In this document: positions 35,101-44,301 of the stretch, piece by piece
Position numbering within the stretch: position 1 is the first letter of the stretch
How the letters are laid out: each line of letters begins with the position of its first letter
Assembly: GCF_902506345.1 (NCBI RefSeq)
Contig: NZ_LR733413.1
Coordinates: 1,404,569 to 1,468,568 of the forward strand
From: Flavobacterium sp. 9R
GTDB lineage: Bacteria > Bacteroidota > Bacteroidia > Flavobacteriales > Flavobacteriaceae
Direction of reading: 5' to 3'
Length of the DNA stretch: 64,000 nucleotides
Notes under the pieces: generated by a model
Seen by the model: the letters and a program-made list of their open reading frames with translations, nothing else
Told to the model about the DNA's origin: nothing
Database searches by the model: none
Translations under genes and position numbers: made by a program

Positions 35101-36206
35101 AGGTAATTTCCGGAGCCATCGAGGTAATCAGAGCCTGCAAGATAGATTTCACTATTAGAATTTAAAGCAAGGTCAGAAATGTAAGCGGAGTTAATATAAC
35201 TACCCCAAATTCTCATTCCATTAGTGTCAAATTTAGCAAAGAACGAGGCGTCTCCAATTGAAATTTTAGTGGATTGAAATGCACCTGAAGTTGCTATGTT
35301 GGTAGCGCTTGAAGTTTCTCCTGCTATAATTACTTGATTGTTTTTATCTACTTTTATTTTCCTTGCTAAAAAAGACCCGCTATTTCCACCATAATACGTC
35401 CCCCATAGCCTAATGGGTACAGGGTCAATTACCACAGTTTTGCCAGATACATTTTCAGCACTTTCAAAGCCATACACATTCTTCTTAATTTTTTTATATC
35501 CAACCGCAATCTCTTTTTTAACTTCTCCATCTTCAGTCCAACTGGCAGGTAGGGTTTCCTCCATTTCGCCAAAACGAACACTCATTCGGATTTTATTGTC
35601 AACTAATGCTGTTTCAGCTCCTTTAAATTTTAATTGTATATCTGATATATTTCCTTTTGGGTGGATTACAAAATTGTATTCTACGGTTTTTAATGTGTCT
35701 TTTGGAACCGTGAAAACCACATCAATGTTAGGGTAAATGTTTTTATAGGTGATTTGTTGGTATCTATGAACTTTCAAAACACCATTGGGCTTATTGGAAA
35801 CGTTATAAAAATTATCGTAATCTTTCGATTTTTCTTCTTTTATGAGTTCTACATTAGGATTTGAATTCATAAAGTCAATGTCTATCCTATGGTAAATGCG
35901 TTCTAAAGAATATTCAGGAATTACTTCTTTATTTTTTTTGGGTTGTAATGATGGATGAATTTTTGCTTTTTGCTTTTCAGTCAGTGGATTTTTTTTGGTT
36001 TCATAAATATCATATGAAAAACCATTAGTTTTAATTTGAACATTCAATCCAGATGAGTTTAGAAGATATTTTACTGCATCATTGGGGTTGCCATTTTGGT
36101 TTATAATTTGGCCTTTATTCTCTTTAAAACCAATTGTTTTGTTTTTATTTTGAGCAAAAGAAGAAGTGATTATTAAAATAAGTAGTAGGAATATTTTGTA
36201 TTTCAT
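32130..36206 (-). CDS. Type IX-secreted multidomain surface protein (SBBP repeats, Ig-like repeats, type B sorting domain)
   Basis: 1358 residues. A signal peptide (cleavage after SSFAQ) is followed by a conserved N-terminal module (about 20-260). From about 265 to 735 it has repeated beta-propeller blades of the SBBP type (WGTYYGG, IAKFDTDGN units). A PKD-like segment is near 745-880. Five tandem units of about 76-80 residues follow, at about 882-1255, each with QxFC, WYD or WFD, YYASQT or YFAAQT and CESxR. The C-terminus (FFTPNNDGFNDSW, then SIRIFDRYGKLVKEL, DYWFTVTRKNG) is a gliding-type (type B) T9SS sorting domain. Likely a surface adhesin. No gliding genes nearby. Confidence 0.92.
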   Translation of the reverse strand: MKYKIFLLLILIITSSFAQNKNKTIGFKENKGQIINQNGNPNDAVKYLLNSSGLNVQIKTNGFSYDIYETKKNPLTEKQKAKIHPSLQPKKNKEVIPEYSLERIYHRIDIDFMNSNPNVELIKEEKSKDYDNFYNVSNKPNGVLKVHRYQQITYKNIYPNIDVVFTVPKDTLKTVEYNFVIHPKGNISDIQLKFKGAETALVDNKIRMSVRFGEMEETLPASWTEDGEVKKEIAVGYKKIKKNVYGFESAENVSGKTVVIDPVPIRLWGTYYGGNSGSFLARKIKVDKNNQVIIAGETSSATNIATSGAFQSTKISIGDASFFAKFDTNGMRIWGSYINSAYISDLALNSNSEIYLAGSDYLDGSGNYLTTTGAHKTKNSDFAKDGILLKFDANGNQIWGTLYGGTSHDWINTISLDNQENIILAGETHSTDGIITTDAYQNTNNDTFGGCGFIAKFSPTGNRIYGSYFPGKINLSTIDNDNNLIFAGQYLILNANQPDISTVGAHQTQMHHMDGFVVKFNPIGQRIWCTYYGGDASFFISVNDYFDRITGIGSDKFNNIYISGTTNSINNIATVGAYKENLIQDGVNAFIAKFNPNGVRQWGTYYGSNSSSPSSRDKSESSCTSEDGNIYITGNTRSTTDIATPDSYQVTTNGSDEGFIAKFDTDGNLSWGTYYGGDGQDYIESISYSQGNIYTMGNTFGSTNLGTSGTVFPSLSGGNLFLAKFQDCLSNPSITSNYPICVGSTLELKASGGTNYSWTGPNGFTSSLQNPTITNATAINSGKYYCNITGTGGCDDTKSIEVFVGDAEAPIPDLTTLPTISGDCHTSITTTPTATDACAGTITATSASPLSYNLPGTYTIVWLYQDGNGNSVTQEQKVIINAQPLPVSTSPQTFCIQQNTTLNSIAITGQNVKWYDALTNGNLLASNTSLQNGVTYYASQTLNGCESERTAVLINIQNTPTPITNTNQTFCSNQNPTIAAIQITGTDIKWYDASSNGSSIAATTNLIDGTTYYATQTINNCESKRLGITVSIINTPPSPTANTFKSFCKNENASLSTIKISGQNIKWYDSAISTITLPNDKLLVNNTTYYASQTIGCESSRIPILIRIQDTPLPLAKSNQQFCIDENPLLSNLTISGTTIKWYDAQVGGNLLSNNTTLQNGKTYFAAQTINGCESERLAVTSIIQDSTPPTADSIQSFCVQKNAKISDISILGQNINWFDSLTSLISLPESTLLTNGITYYASQTVNNCESTRIPILITILDATNDECINLVDELPYPKFFTPNNDGFNDSWTIDFNYLKLNSSIRIFDRYGKLVKELRNNDSWDGTYFGRVLPATDYWFTVTRKNGSEFKSHFSLKR

Positions 36207-36336
36207 TTTTCAAATTTAACAGGCATAAATGTAGCTAATTATATATAAAAAGAGCAATCTATCTTCGAGATTATGTGTATTTTTTAATTAAAATTTTGGC
36301 AACCAATCTTTTTCAAAAAAAACAATTTTTATCCCT

Positions 36337-36344
36337 TATTTTTG
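36337..36344 (+). promoter_or_regulatory. Predicted -7 box for the radical SAM gene
   Basis: TATTTTTG followed by CATC, ending 19 bases before the TTG start, which supports that start. No -33 TTG at the usual spacing. Confidence 0.45.
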
Positions 36345-36363
36345 CATCAAAACAATCTCACTC

Positions 36364-38583
36364 TTGAAACCAAAACTCTTTCTCATCACTCCACCGTTTA
36401 CGCAACTGAATACCCCGTATCCAGCGACGGCATATATCAAAGGTTTTTTGAATACCCTTGAATTACCCTCAGAGCAAGCGGATTTGGGGATTGAGGTGAT
36501 TTTGAAATTGTTTTCGAAAGAAGGACTTCAAAATTTGTTCAAAGTTCAAGGTTTAAAGTTTAAAGTTTCTGAGCAAATTATTTCGGATAATTCGAAACGT
36601 ATAATTGCCCTACAAGACGAATATATCAAATCCATAGATCCAGTGATTGCTTTTTTGCAAGGCAAAAATCCAACTTTGGCTTTGCAAATTTGTCAAGAAG
36701 ATTATTTGCCCGAAGCGTCACGTTTTGCGCAATTGGAGGAGTTGGATTGGGCCTTTGGTACGATGGGAACACAAGATAAAGCCAAACATTTGGCAACTTT
36801 GTATCTTGAAGACCTTTCGGATTTTATAGTCGAATGTGTCGATGAAAATTTTGGTTTTAGTCGCTATGCCGAACGTTTGGGTCGAAGCGCCAATTCATTC
36901 GACGAGTTATACGAAGCTTTGCAAATAGAACCTAGCTATATTGATGGTATTTTATTGTCTATTTTAGAAGAAAAAATAGCCAGAATTCAGCCAGAATTGT
37001 TTCTGATTTCTGTGCCTTTCCCCGGGAATTTGTACAGCGCTTTTCGTTCGGCTCAATGGGTGAAAAAGCACTATCCGCATATCAAAATTGCTATGGGAGG
37101 CGGTTTTCCTAATACCGAATTGCGTTCGCTTTCGGACGCTCGAGTGTTTGAGTTTTTCGATTTCATTACTTTAGATGACGGGGAACTTCCTGTTGAATTA
37201 CTAATTTCTAATATTCAAAATCCAAATACCAAAGAATTCAAACGAACTTTTATTTTAGAAGAGGGAAAAGTCGTTTATAAAAACAATGCTTCAAGACCTG
37301 ATTATAAACAATCGCAAGTTGGTACTCCAGATTATACGGATTTGCTGTTGGATAAATACATTTCGGTAATCGAAGTGGTGAATCCGATGCATCGGATGTG
37401 GAGCGATGGGCGTTGGAACAAGTTGACGATGGCGCATGGTTGTTATTGGGGCAAATGTACTTTTTGTGACATCTCTTTGGATTACATCAAAATCTACGAA
37501 CCTATAGCTGCCAATTTGTTGTGTGACCGAATGGAAGAAATGATGACACAAACGGGTCAGAATGGCTTTCATTTTGTTGACGAAGCAGCACCACCAGCTT
37601 TAATGCGAGCTTTAGCACTCGAAATTTTACGCCGAAAATTATCGGTTACTTGGTGGACGAATATCCGTTTTGAGAAAAGTTTTTCGGCCGATTTATGTCG
37701 ATTACTCAAAGCTTCTGGTTGTATAGCAGTTTCAGGTGGTTTGGAAGTAGCTTCTGACCGATTGTTGCAATTAATTGATAAAGGAGTAACGGTTGAGCAA
37801 GTGGCCAAAGTGACTCGCAATTTTACGGAATCAGGTATTATGGTGCATGCGTATTTGATGTACGGTTACCCAACCCAAACGGTTCAAGAAACGATAGACA
37901 GTCTCGAAATGGTCCGTCAATTGTTTGAAGCGGGTGTGTTGCAATCCGGATTTTGGCACCAGTTTGCCATGACCGCTCACAGCCCAGTAGGATTGTATCC
38001 TGAAAAATTTGGTGTTACACCAGAACTCATTCCATTACAAGGTTCAGAGAAGGGGATTTTTGCCATCAATGACATTAATTATACAGACAAGACAGGTATT
38101 GACCACGAAAAATTTAGTTTCGGATTGAAGAAATCGTTGTTTAATTTTATGCACGGTATTTGTTTCGACTTTGAGCTGCAAGAATGGTTTGATTTCAAAA
38201 TTCCAAAAACCAAAATTCACCCTGATTTTATTTTTAATGCACTTCAAGAAGAAGAAAATTTCAACACCAAACCTACAGCCAAAGTAGTTTGGTTGGGAGG
38301 AAAACCTTCGGTTGAATATTTCACAAAATCCAAAAAAGGTAATTCTTGGGAACTCGTTAAATTGACCTTTCACGATAAAAAAGAAAGTTTTGCTGTTCAA
38401 ACCAATAAAGCTGAAGGCGAATGGTTGGTTGCTATTTTAGACAAAATTGCCGTTTCACAATCCAAAGTGTATACTTATCAAGAACTTAAAACTGATTTTG
38501 AACACCACTTACCCGATTTTGAGCTGTTTTGGTATTCAAAACCGATGCAAACGTTGCAGTCCTTTGGATTATTAATTTTATAA
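36364..38583 (+). CDS. B12-binding-type radical SAM protein with CX4CX2C cluster motif
   Basis: 739 residues from a TTG start (MKPKLFLITPPFTQLNTPYP); no ATG lies near. The N-terminal 330 residues form a B12-binding-like Rossmann region (MGGGFPNTELR, DGELP) without the DxHxxG motif that holds cobalamin. The radical SAM barrel follows with MAHGCYWGKCTFCDIS: the cysteines are 360, 365 and 368, spaced CX4CX2C, one more than usual. Downstream HFVDEAAPPALMRAL and AVSGGLEVASDRLLQLIDKG are typical barrel motifs. The C-terminal 150 residues are an unrecognised domain. Function unknown; perhaps a B12-independent methylthio- or methyl-type reaction. Confidence 0.82.
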   Translation: MKPKLFLITPPFTQLNTPYPATAYIKGFLNTLELPSEQADLGIEVILKLFSKEGLQNLFKVQGLKFKVSEQIISDNSKRIIALQDEYIKSIDPVIAFLQGKNPTLALQICQEDYLPEASRFAQLEELDWAFGTMGTQDKAKHLATLYLEDLSDFIVECVDENFGFSRYAERLGRSANSFDELYEALQIEPSYIDGILLSILEEKIARIQPELFLISVPFPGNLYSAFRSAQWVKKHYPHIKIAMGGGFPNTELRSLSDARVFEFFDFITLDDGELPVELLISNIQNPNTKEFKRTFILEEGKVVYKNNASRPDYKQSQVGTPDYTDLLLDKYISVIEVVNPMHRMWSDGRWNKLTMAHGCYWGKCTFCDISLDYIKIYEPIAANLLCDRMEEMMTQTGQNGFHFVDEAAPPALMRALALEILRRKLSVTWWTNIRFEKSFSADLCRLLKASGCIAVSGGLEVASDRLLQLIDKGVTVEQVAKVTRNFTESGIMVHAYLMYGYPTQTVQETIDSLEMVRQLFEAGVLQSGFWHQFAMTAHSPVGLYPEKFGVTPELIPLQGSEKGIFAINDINYTDKTGIDHEKFSFGLKKSLFNFMHGICFDFELQEWFDFKIPKTKIHPDFIFNALQEEENFNTKPTAKVVWLGGKPSVEYFTKSKKGNSWELVKLTFHDKKESFAVQTNKAEGEWLVAILDKIAVSQSKVYTYQELKTDFEHHLPDFELFWYSKPMQTLQSFGLLIL

Positions 38584-38698
38584 TTTCTTTACAATTTTCT
38601 TTCGAAATCTATCGTTAGTAAAACCATTTACTATGATTTCTTGTAAAACAGTTAGCTACTTACTAATTTTTGCATAAATCTCGCTTTAGCTGTATTAC

Positions 38699-38710
38699 GA
38701 AAACGTTTTC
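38699..38710. promoter_or_regulatory. Palindromic operator-like site upstream of the carboxylase operon
   Basis: GAAAACGTTTTC, a perfect 12-bp palindrome. It resembles the central CpG-containing operators of LacI-type repressors. It lies about 35 bases before the BCCP ATG and roughly 25 bases after a -7-like box (AATTTTTG, near 38667), so a bound regulator would block transcription. No repressor gene is adjacent. Confidence 0.4.
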
Positions 38711-38744
38711 TTTAATTACATTTACCAGTAATAAAAACGTAAAC

Positions 38745-39230
38745 ATGAGTAGTAGTTATCAACTAAAAGTAAATGATACTTTTCATTTCGAATGCGATGC
38801 AGTCTCAGCCAATGCGCTGGATGCGGTTGCGACAACTGACAATCAATTTCATATTTTAAGTGAAAACAAGCGGTATCAAGCTCAGATTATAGCTGCTGAT
38901 TTTCATAAGAAGGAATACACTATTGAAGTGAACAATTCAGTGTATACTGTTGCCATTGCTGACGCTTTGGACCTTTTGATTAAAGAAATGGGATTTGATA
39001 CCAGCACGGTACAAAAAGTAAATGCCATTAAAGCACCTATGCCTGGTTTAATTTTAGAAATCAATGTGAGTGTGGGACAAACCGTTCAAGAAAACGATAA
39101 TTTACTCATTTTGGGAGCGATGAAAATGGAAAACAGTTTTCAGTCGCCACGAAATGGAGTAATCAAATCGATTGCTGTAGCTGTTGGCGATGCCGTAGAT
39201 AAAGGACAATTGTTAGTAGAATTTGAATAG
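38745..39230 (+). CDS. Biotin carboxyl carrier protein
   Basis: 161 residues from the ATG at 38745; the longer frame upstream would overlap the palindrome and is rejected. The biotin attachment lysine is Lys127 in the AMKM motif (GAMKMENS). The C-terminal half (APMPGLILEINVSVGQTVQEND) is the biotinyl domain; the N-terminal half is a separate beta-rich region of the type found in acyl-CoA carboxylase carriers. First gene of a three-gene carboxylase operon; the next gene starts 7 bases later. Confidence 0.92.
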   Translation: MSSSYQLKVNDTFHFECDAVSANALDAVATTDNQFHILSENKRYQAQIIAADFHKKEYTIEVNNSVYTVAIADALDLLIKEMGFDTSTVQKVNAIKAPMPGLILEINVSVGQTVQENDNLLILGAMKMENSFQSPRNGVIKSIAVAVGDAVDKGQLLVEFE

Positions 39231-39237
39231 AAAAAAA

Positions 39238-40677
39238 ATGAAAAAAATACTAGTTGCCAATAGAGGAGAAATCGCGATTCGCGTGATGAAAACTGCTCGA
39301 AAAATGGGAATCAAAACAGTGGCTGTGTATTCTACTGTAGACCGAAACGCGCCTCACGTAGCTTTTGCAGATGAAGCGGTTTGTATTGGTGAAGCACCAT
39401 CCAATCAGTCCTATTTGTTAGGAAGTAAAATTATAGAAGTTGCCAAATCGGTAAAAGCAGATGCGATTCATCCAGGGTATGGTTTCTTGAGCGAAAATGC
39501 TGAGTTTGCCGAAGAAGCTGAAAAAAATAACATCATATTCATTGGTCCAAAATCCAAAGCCATTCATATAATGGGTAGTAAATTGGCAGCCAAGGAAGCC
39601 GTTCTACAATACGATATTCCAATGGTTCCTGGAGTGGACCACGCGATTACCGATATTGAAGAGGCTAAGCTTACCGCAAAAGCTATTGGTTTTCCTATTC
39701 TAATCAAAGCTTCTGCAGGAGGTGGCGGAAAAGGGATGCGCGTTGTAGATAATGAAGCCGATTTTGAAGCGCAAATGAACCGAGCTATTAGCGAGGCAGT
39801 GGCTGCTTTTGGAGACGGAGCAGTTTTTATTGAAAAATATGTGGCGTCGTCAAGACATATCGAAATTCAAGTGATGGCTGATAGTCACGGCAATGTGTTG
39901 TACTTGTTTGAAAGAGAATGTAGTATTCAACGTCGTCATCAAAAAGTAGTGGAGGAAGCGCCCTCTGCGGTTATCACTCCTGAAATTCGAAAAAGAATGG
40001 GTGAAGCCGCTGTATTGGTTGCTAAATCTTGTGATTATTTAGGTGCAGGAACCGTGGAATTTTTGGTAGATGAACAATTGAATTTTTATTTCTTAGAAAT
40101 GAATACGCGTTTGCAAGTAGAGCATCCTGTTACTGAAATTATTGCTGGAGTCGATTTAGTCGAAATGCAAATTCGTGTGGCTAGAGGCGAAGCGCTTACA
40201 TTGCAACAAGAAGATTTGAAAATTCACGGTCACGCTGTAGAATTACGTGTGTATGCCGAAGATACTTTGAATGGATTTTTACCGAGTGTAGGTAATCTAG
40301 AAGTATACCAATTGCCAGAAGGCGAAGGTGTCCGAGTGGATAACGGATATGCTCAAGGAATGGATGTGCCTATTTATTATGACCCGATGTTGGCCAAATT
40401 AATCACTTACGGAGCCACTCGTGAAGAAGCTATTCAGCGTATGGAACAAGCTATTGCTGATTATAAAGTGGAAGGCGTGCAAACCACATTACCTTTTGGT
40501 GCTTTTGTAATGCAGCACGAGGCGTTTCGTTCGGGAGATTTTGATACCAATTTTGTAAAGAAGTATTACAATCCTGAGATTTTAAAAGAACAAACCCAGA
40601 AAGAAGCATTGATTGCAGCAAAATTGGCTTTGCAACAGTATTTACAGGACCAAAAAGTGCTTCGATTGCCTAATTAA
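39238..40677 (+). CDS. Biotin carboxylase subunit of an acyl-CoA carboxylase
   Basis: ATP-dependent carboxylation of biotin on the carrier. 479 residues from the ATG at 39238 (MKKILVANRGEIAIRVM). The ATP-grasp site shows KASAGGGGKGMR near 162-173 and FLEMNTRLQVEHPVTE, with DAIHPGYGFLSEN near 75. It is the stand-alone form, like AccC, with no biotin domain of its own. Clearly operonic with the BCCP before it and the carboxyltransferase after it; together they match the propionyl/acetyl-CoA carboxylase arrangement of Bacteroidota. Confidence 0.95.
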   Translation: MKKILVANRGEIAIRVMKTARKMGIKTVAVYSTVDRNAPHVAFADEAVCIGEAPSNQSYLLGSKIIEVAKSVKADAIHPGYGFLSENAEFAEEAEKNNIIFIGPKSKAIHIMGSKLAAKEAVLQYDIPMVPGVDHAITDIEEAKLTAKAIGFPILIKASAGGGGKGMRVVDNEADFEAQMNRAISEAVAAFGDGAVFIEKYVASSRHIEIQVMADSHGNVLYLFERECSIQRRHQKVVEEAPSAVITPEIRKRMGEAAVLVAKSCDYLGAGTVEFLVDEQLNFYFLEMNTRLQVEHPVTEIIAGVDLVEMQIRVARGEALTLQQEDLKIHGHAVELRVYAEDTLNGFLPSVGNLEVYQLPEGEGVRVDNGYAQGMDVPIYYDPMLAKLITYGATREEAIQRMEQAIADYKVEGVQTTLPFGAFVMQHEAFRSGDFDTNFVKKYYNPEILKEQTQKEALIAAKLALQQYLQDQKVLRLPN

Positions 40678-40714
40678 ATAGGTGCTTGGTACATTTTAAT
40701 AATAACAGAAAAGT

Positions 40715-42256
40715 ATGGAATCTAAAATAAAAGTATTAAACGAAAAAATAGCACTAGCCCAATTGGGTGGTGGTCAAGCCCGAATTGATAAACATCACGC
40801 TGGTAAGAAACTAACCGCAAGAGAGCGAGTGATGTATTTGTTGGACGAAGGTTCTTTTGAAGAAATTGGGATGCTGGTTACTCATAGAACTACCGATTTT
40901 GGTATGGAGAAGGACCTGATTTACGGAGATGGTGTAGTTACAGGTTACGGCACCATTAATGGAAGATTGGTCTATGTTTTTGCCCAAGATTTCACCGTTT
41001 TTGGTGGTTCTTTGTCCGAAACACACGCAGAGAAAATTTGCAAAGTAATGGATATGGCACTGAAAGTGGGTGCGCCAATGATTGGATTAAATGACTCTGG
41101 AGGTGCCCGAATTCAAGAAGGTGTTCGTTCTTTGGGAGGTTACGCTGATATTTTTTATCGCAATGTACAATCTTCAGGGGTTATTCCACAAATTTCGGCA
41201 ATTATGGGACCTTGTGCGGGAGGTGCGGTGTATTCCCCAGCGATGACCGATTTTACTATGATGGTAGAAAACAACAGTTATATGTTTGTTACGGGTCCCA
41301 ATGTAGTGAAAACGGTAACCAATGAGGAAGTATCTTCAGAAGCTTTAGGTGGAGCCGTAACGCACGCTTCCAAATCGGGAGTGGCACATTTAACTGCTCC
41401 CAACGGAGTGGCTTTGTTGAACAGTATCAAAAATCTTTTGAGCTATTTGCCACAAAATAATAAAGAAACGACTCCAAAAGTACCTTATGTTTTGGGTGAT
41501 GAAGTACGAATGGAATTGGCTACGATTATTCCAGACAGTGCCAACAAACCGTATGATATGCACGAAGTGATTCGAGGGATTATTGATGCCGATTCTTTTT
41601 ATGAAATTCATAAAGAGTATGCCGAAAATATTATTGTTGGATTTGCCCGTTTGGGAGGAAGAAGTATCGGAATTGTAGCCAACAATCCAATGTTTTTAGC
41701 CGGTTGTTTGGATGTGAAGAGTTCGATCAAAGCCGCGAGATTTGTGCGTTTTTGTGATAGTTTCAATATTCCGTTGTTGGTGTTGGAAGACGTTCCAGGT
41801 TTCTTACCAGGAACCGACCAAGAATGGAACGGAATCATTGTACACGGTGCTAAATTATTATATGCTTTTAGTGAGGCGACCGTGCCAAGAGTGACGGTGA
41901 TTACTCGAAAAGCCTATGGAGGTGCTTATGATGTAATGAATTCAAAACACATTGGTGCCGATATGAATTTTGCTTGGCCTACGGCAGAAATTGCGGTAAT
42001 GGGTGCCAAAGGAGCTTCTGAAATTATCTTCAAAAAAGAAATTAGCGAAGCCGAAGACCATGAAGCGAAGTTATTAGAAAAAGAAGCGGAATATGCTGAG
42101 TTATTCGCCAATCCGTATACCGCAGCACAACGCGGATTTATAGATGAGGTTATTCTTCCAGAAGATACCCGTCGAAAGTTGTTGAAAGCCTTCAGTATGC
42201 TCGAAGGAAAAACAGTCAATAGACCAGACAGAAAACACGGTAATATTCCGTTGTAG
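40715..42256 (+). CDS. Acyl-CoA carboxylase carboxyltransferase (PccB-type)
   Basis: 513 residues. It transfers carboxyl from biotin to an acyl-CoA, giving malonyl- or methylmalonyl-CoA. Both crotonase-fold halves are in one chain, as in PccB rather than separate AccA/AccD. Diagnostic stretches are [35 protein letters not shown] and [16 protein letters not shown], and in the second half [19 protein letters not shown] and [17 protein letters not shown]. Substrate preference (propionyl- versus acetyl-CoA) depends on a few residues I did not test. Operon terminated just after it. Confidence 0.95.
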   Translation: MESKIKVLNEKIALAQLGGGQARIDKHHAGKKLTARERVMYLLDEGSFEEIGMLVTHRTTDFGMEKDLIYGDGVVTGYGTINGRLVYVFAQDFTVFGGSLSETHAEKICKVMDMALKVGAPMIGLNDSGGARIQEGVRSLGGYADIFYRNVQSSGVIPQISAIMGPCAGGAVYSPAMTDFTMMVENNSYMFVTGPNVVKTVTNEEVSSEALGGAVTHASKSGVAHLTAPNGVALLNSIKNLLSYLPQNNKETTPKVPYVLGDEVRMELATIIPDSANKPYDMHEVIRGIIDADSFYEIHKEYAENIIVGFARLGGRSIGIVANNPMFLAGCLDVKSSIKAARFVRFCDSFNIPLLVLEDVPGFLPGTDQEWNGIIVHGAKLLYAFSEATVPRVTVITRKAYGGAYDVMNSKHIGADMNFAWPTAEIAVMGAKGASEIIFKKEISEAEDHEAKLLEKEAEYAELFANPYTAAQRGFIDEVILPEDTRRKLLKAFSMLEGKTVNRPDRKHGNIPL

Positions 42257-42267
42257 TTCATTGGAGT

Positions 42268-42310
42268 AAAACAACAAAACCACCTGAATAAGGTGGTTTT
42301 GTTGTTTTTA
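42268..42310. terminator. Strong bidirectional terminator after the carboxylase operon
   Basis: 18-bp perfect stem (AAAACAACAAAACCACCT with its complement) around a 5-nt loop GAATA. Serves the plus-strand carboxylase operon and the minus-strand response regulator. Confidence 0.92.
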
Positions 42311-42329
42311 TAGAGTTATGTTTGAGGGT

Positions 42330-43013
42330 TTAGCAAAAAAAACGAAAGCCAATACCGTGTAGGTTTTCAATGGAAATGCCAGGTTCATTGGCTAAAATTT
42401 TACGCAATCTCGAAATAAAAACATCCAAGCTGCGACCCATAAAATAATCATCATCACCCCAAAGTGCAGTTAGGATTTCTTCTCGTTTTAAGACGACATT
42501 TTTATTGTCGAGAAATAACTTCAATAACTCGGATTCTCTTTGGGTTAATTTTATTTTTTCGGAGGCATTCCAAAGCAAGTAGTTTTTGGTGTCGAAGGTG
42601 TATTTTCCAATTTGATAGGGAGCAGATTCGAGTTTGTCCTGTTTTTGAGAACGCTTTAAGAAAATTTCAATCTTGAGCAATAACTCTTCGATGCTAAAGG
42701 GTTTTACCAAATAATCATCGGCGCCCAAACGCAATCCTTTGATGCGGTCTTCTTTGAGTGTTTTGGCCGAAAGGAAAATGATGGGAATATGAGTATCGAT
42801 TTTTCGTATGGCTTCGGCCAATTCAAAACCATCTTTTTTGGGCAACATAATGTCGAAAATACAGATGTCAAAATCAATTTTATGAAAGCATTCTAAAGCA
42901 GCCACGCCATCTTCACAATGGTAAACATCGTACTGATTTTGTTCTAAATTGTCTTTTGTCAAAAAAGCCAAAGTGGCATCATCTTCGACATATAAAATTT
43001 TTGGATTATTCAT
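42330..43013 (-). CDS. OmpR-family response regulator
   Basis: 227 residues. The receiver domain has acidic pocket residues in LYVEDDA and the phosphorylated Asp54 (CIFDIMLPKKDGF), with the conserved Lys near 104 (DYLVKPF). The C-terminal winged helix (KLTQRESELLKLFLDN, RSLDVFISRLRKIL) binds DNA. It overlaps the end of the kinase gene by 8 bases, so they form a pair. It resembles RprY-type regulators of Bacteroidota; its regulon cannot be told from sequence. Confidence 0.96.
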   Translation of the reverse strand: MNNPKILYVEDDATLAFLTKDNLEQNQYDVYHCEDGVAALECFHKIDFDICIFDIMLPKKDGFELAEAIRKIDTHIPIIFLSAKTLKEDRIKGLRLGADDYLVKPFSIEELLLKIEIFLKRSQKQDKLESAPYQIGKYTFDTKNYLLWNASEKIKLTQRESELLKLFLDNKNVVLKREEILTALWGDDDYFMGRSLDVFISRLRKILANEPGISIENLHGIGFRFFC

Positions 43014-44271
43014 TTTTTATCGGCAATACTAAAGTTATAGTTGTCCCAAAAGTCTCGTTGTTTTTTGCAGTTATTTTCCAATGATGTAAATCGCAAATTT
43101 TTTTTACATAATACAGCCCTAGTCCAAAACCATTGATTTCATTGCTTTTTTTGGATGGAATTCGGTAGAATTTATCAAAAATAAAAGGAATTTTTTTAGG
43201 TTCAATCCCAATTCCGTTATCGATGCAGTCAATTTGTAAATGCTGTTTGGTATCGGTAAAACGAAGTGTGATTTCGGGTGTTTTTTCGCAATATTTTATC
43301 GCATTGTCTACTAAGTTATAGATGATGTTTGAAAAATGAAAAACATCACCGTTTAGTTGAGTTTTGCTACTTTGATTATCTAAATGAAACACCACCATTG
43401 GATGTTTGAGTTGACAGTTTTCTATGATTTCTTTGATGATGGGAAGAAATTCAAACGTAGTTTTTTGGAGTTGCAAGGGCCTAGCATCCGATTTGGCAAC
43501 CGTCAAAATCTTCTCGATGTGCTGGTTCAGTTTGTTGCTTTGCTCCACAATGATTTGTGCATATTTTTCCAGCTTTTCGTCATCAGTAATTGGTTTTTGT
43601 TTGCTCAAATAATTCGAAGCAATGAGTATAGACGACAAAGGTGTTTTGAATTCGTGAGTCATATTGTTGATGAAATCACGTTGCAAATCGGAATATTTTT
43701 TTTGTTGCAAAAGCGTATAAATTGAATACACATAAATCAAAAGAATCAACACCAAAACTAAAGAAAGCACAAACCAAAACTTAAGAGAACTGAATAAGAA
43801 GCTCGTTTCGTTGGGAAAACGAATGGCAAAATAATAGACCAAGTTTTTGTGTTTGGGAAAATGAATGGAATGTTTAGAAGTGTCTTTTTCGTCAAGGGAA
43901 ACATAATTGCCATAGACCATTTCGTCGCTCTGACAATTATAAATTGCATATTCAAAATCTGTAGTAACGCCCAACTTTTTGAAAACGGATTTGAGGTAAA
44001 ATTCCAAAATCGAGGCATCAAAATCATTCTCTACGTTGACGATGTAATAATCATTAGAGATTTTTTGCACTGGATTTTGCACTGGAATTTCCTGATTGTT
44101 GCCTTTGTACAAGTTTTTAGCTACTTCATACAATGCTATATGAGCTTTTTGACTGAATTTTTTTTCTTCGATTCGAAAAGCTTCTTTGGTCCATAATAGT
44201 TGTGCCAATAAAATACCGATGATGGCAATGAGTCCAATGACAATGATACTATTGAGGCGATTGATTTTCAA
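43006..44271 (-). CDS. Membrane-bound sensor histidine kinase
   Basis: 421 residues. Two membrane helices (about 8-28 and 165-187) enclose a periplasmic sensor of about 135 residues. The H-box has the phosphorylated His206 (MTHEFKTPLSS), followed by an N-box (NIIYNLVDNAIKY), a G1 box (IDNGIGIEP), an F-box (IFDKFYRIP) and a G2 box (GFGLGLYYVKK). No HAMP domain is evident. It pairs with the response regulator at 42330. The sensor has a Cys and many Asp/Asn and no known ligand domain. The divergent DUF1573 gene may be a target. Confidence 0.95.
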   Translation of the reverse strand: MKINRLNSIIVIGLIAIIGILLAQLLWTKEAFRIEEKKFSQKAHIALYEVAKNLYKGNNQEIPVQNPVQKISNDYYIVNVENDFDASILEFYLKSVFKKLGVTTDFEYAIYNCQSDEMVYGNYVSLDEKDTSKHSIHFPKHKNLVYYFAIRFPNETSFLFSSLKFWFVLSLVLVLILLIYVYSIYTLLQQKKYSDLQRDFINNMTHEFKTPLSSILIASNYLSKQKPITDDEKLEKYAQIIVEQSNKLNQHIEKILTVAKSDARPLQLQKTTFEFLPIIKEIIENCQLKHPMVVFHLDNQSSKTQLNGDVFHFSNIIYNLVDNAIKYCEKTPEITLRFTDTKQHLQIDCIDNGIGIEPKKIPFIFDKFYRIPSKKSNEINGFGLGLYYVKKICDLHHWKITAKNNETFGTTITLVLPIKNE

Positions 44272-44301
44272 GAAAGGGTCTTTTTTTGATGTAATATTAA
44301 G

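Noticed and set aside
36211..36218. TAAATTTG before the T9SS gene on the minus strand
   Set aside because: It would place the start of transcription at the start codon itself, and there is no -33; too uncertain to list.
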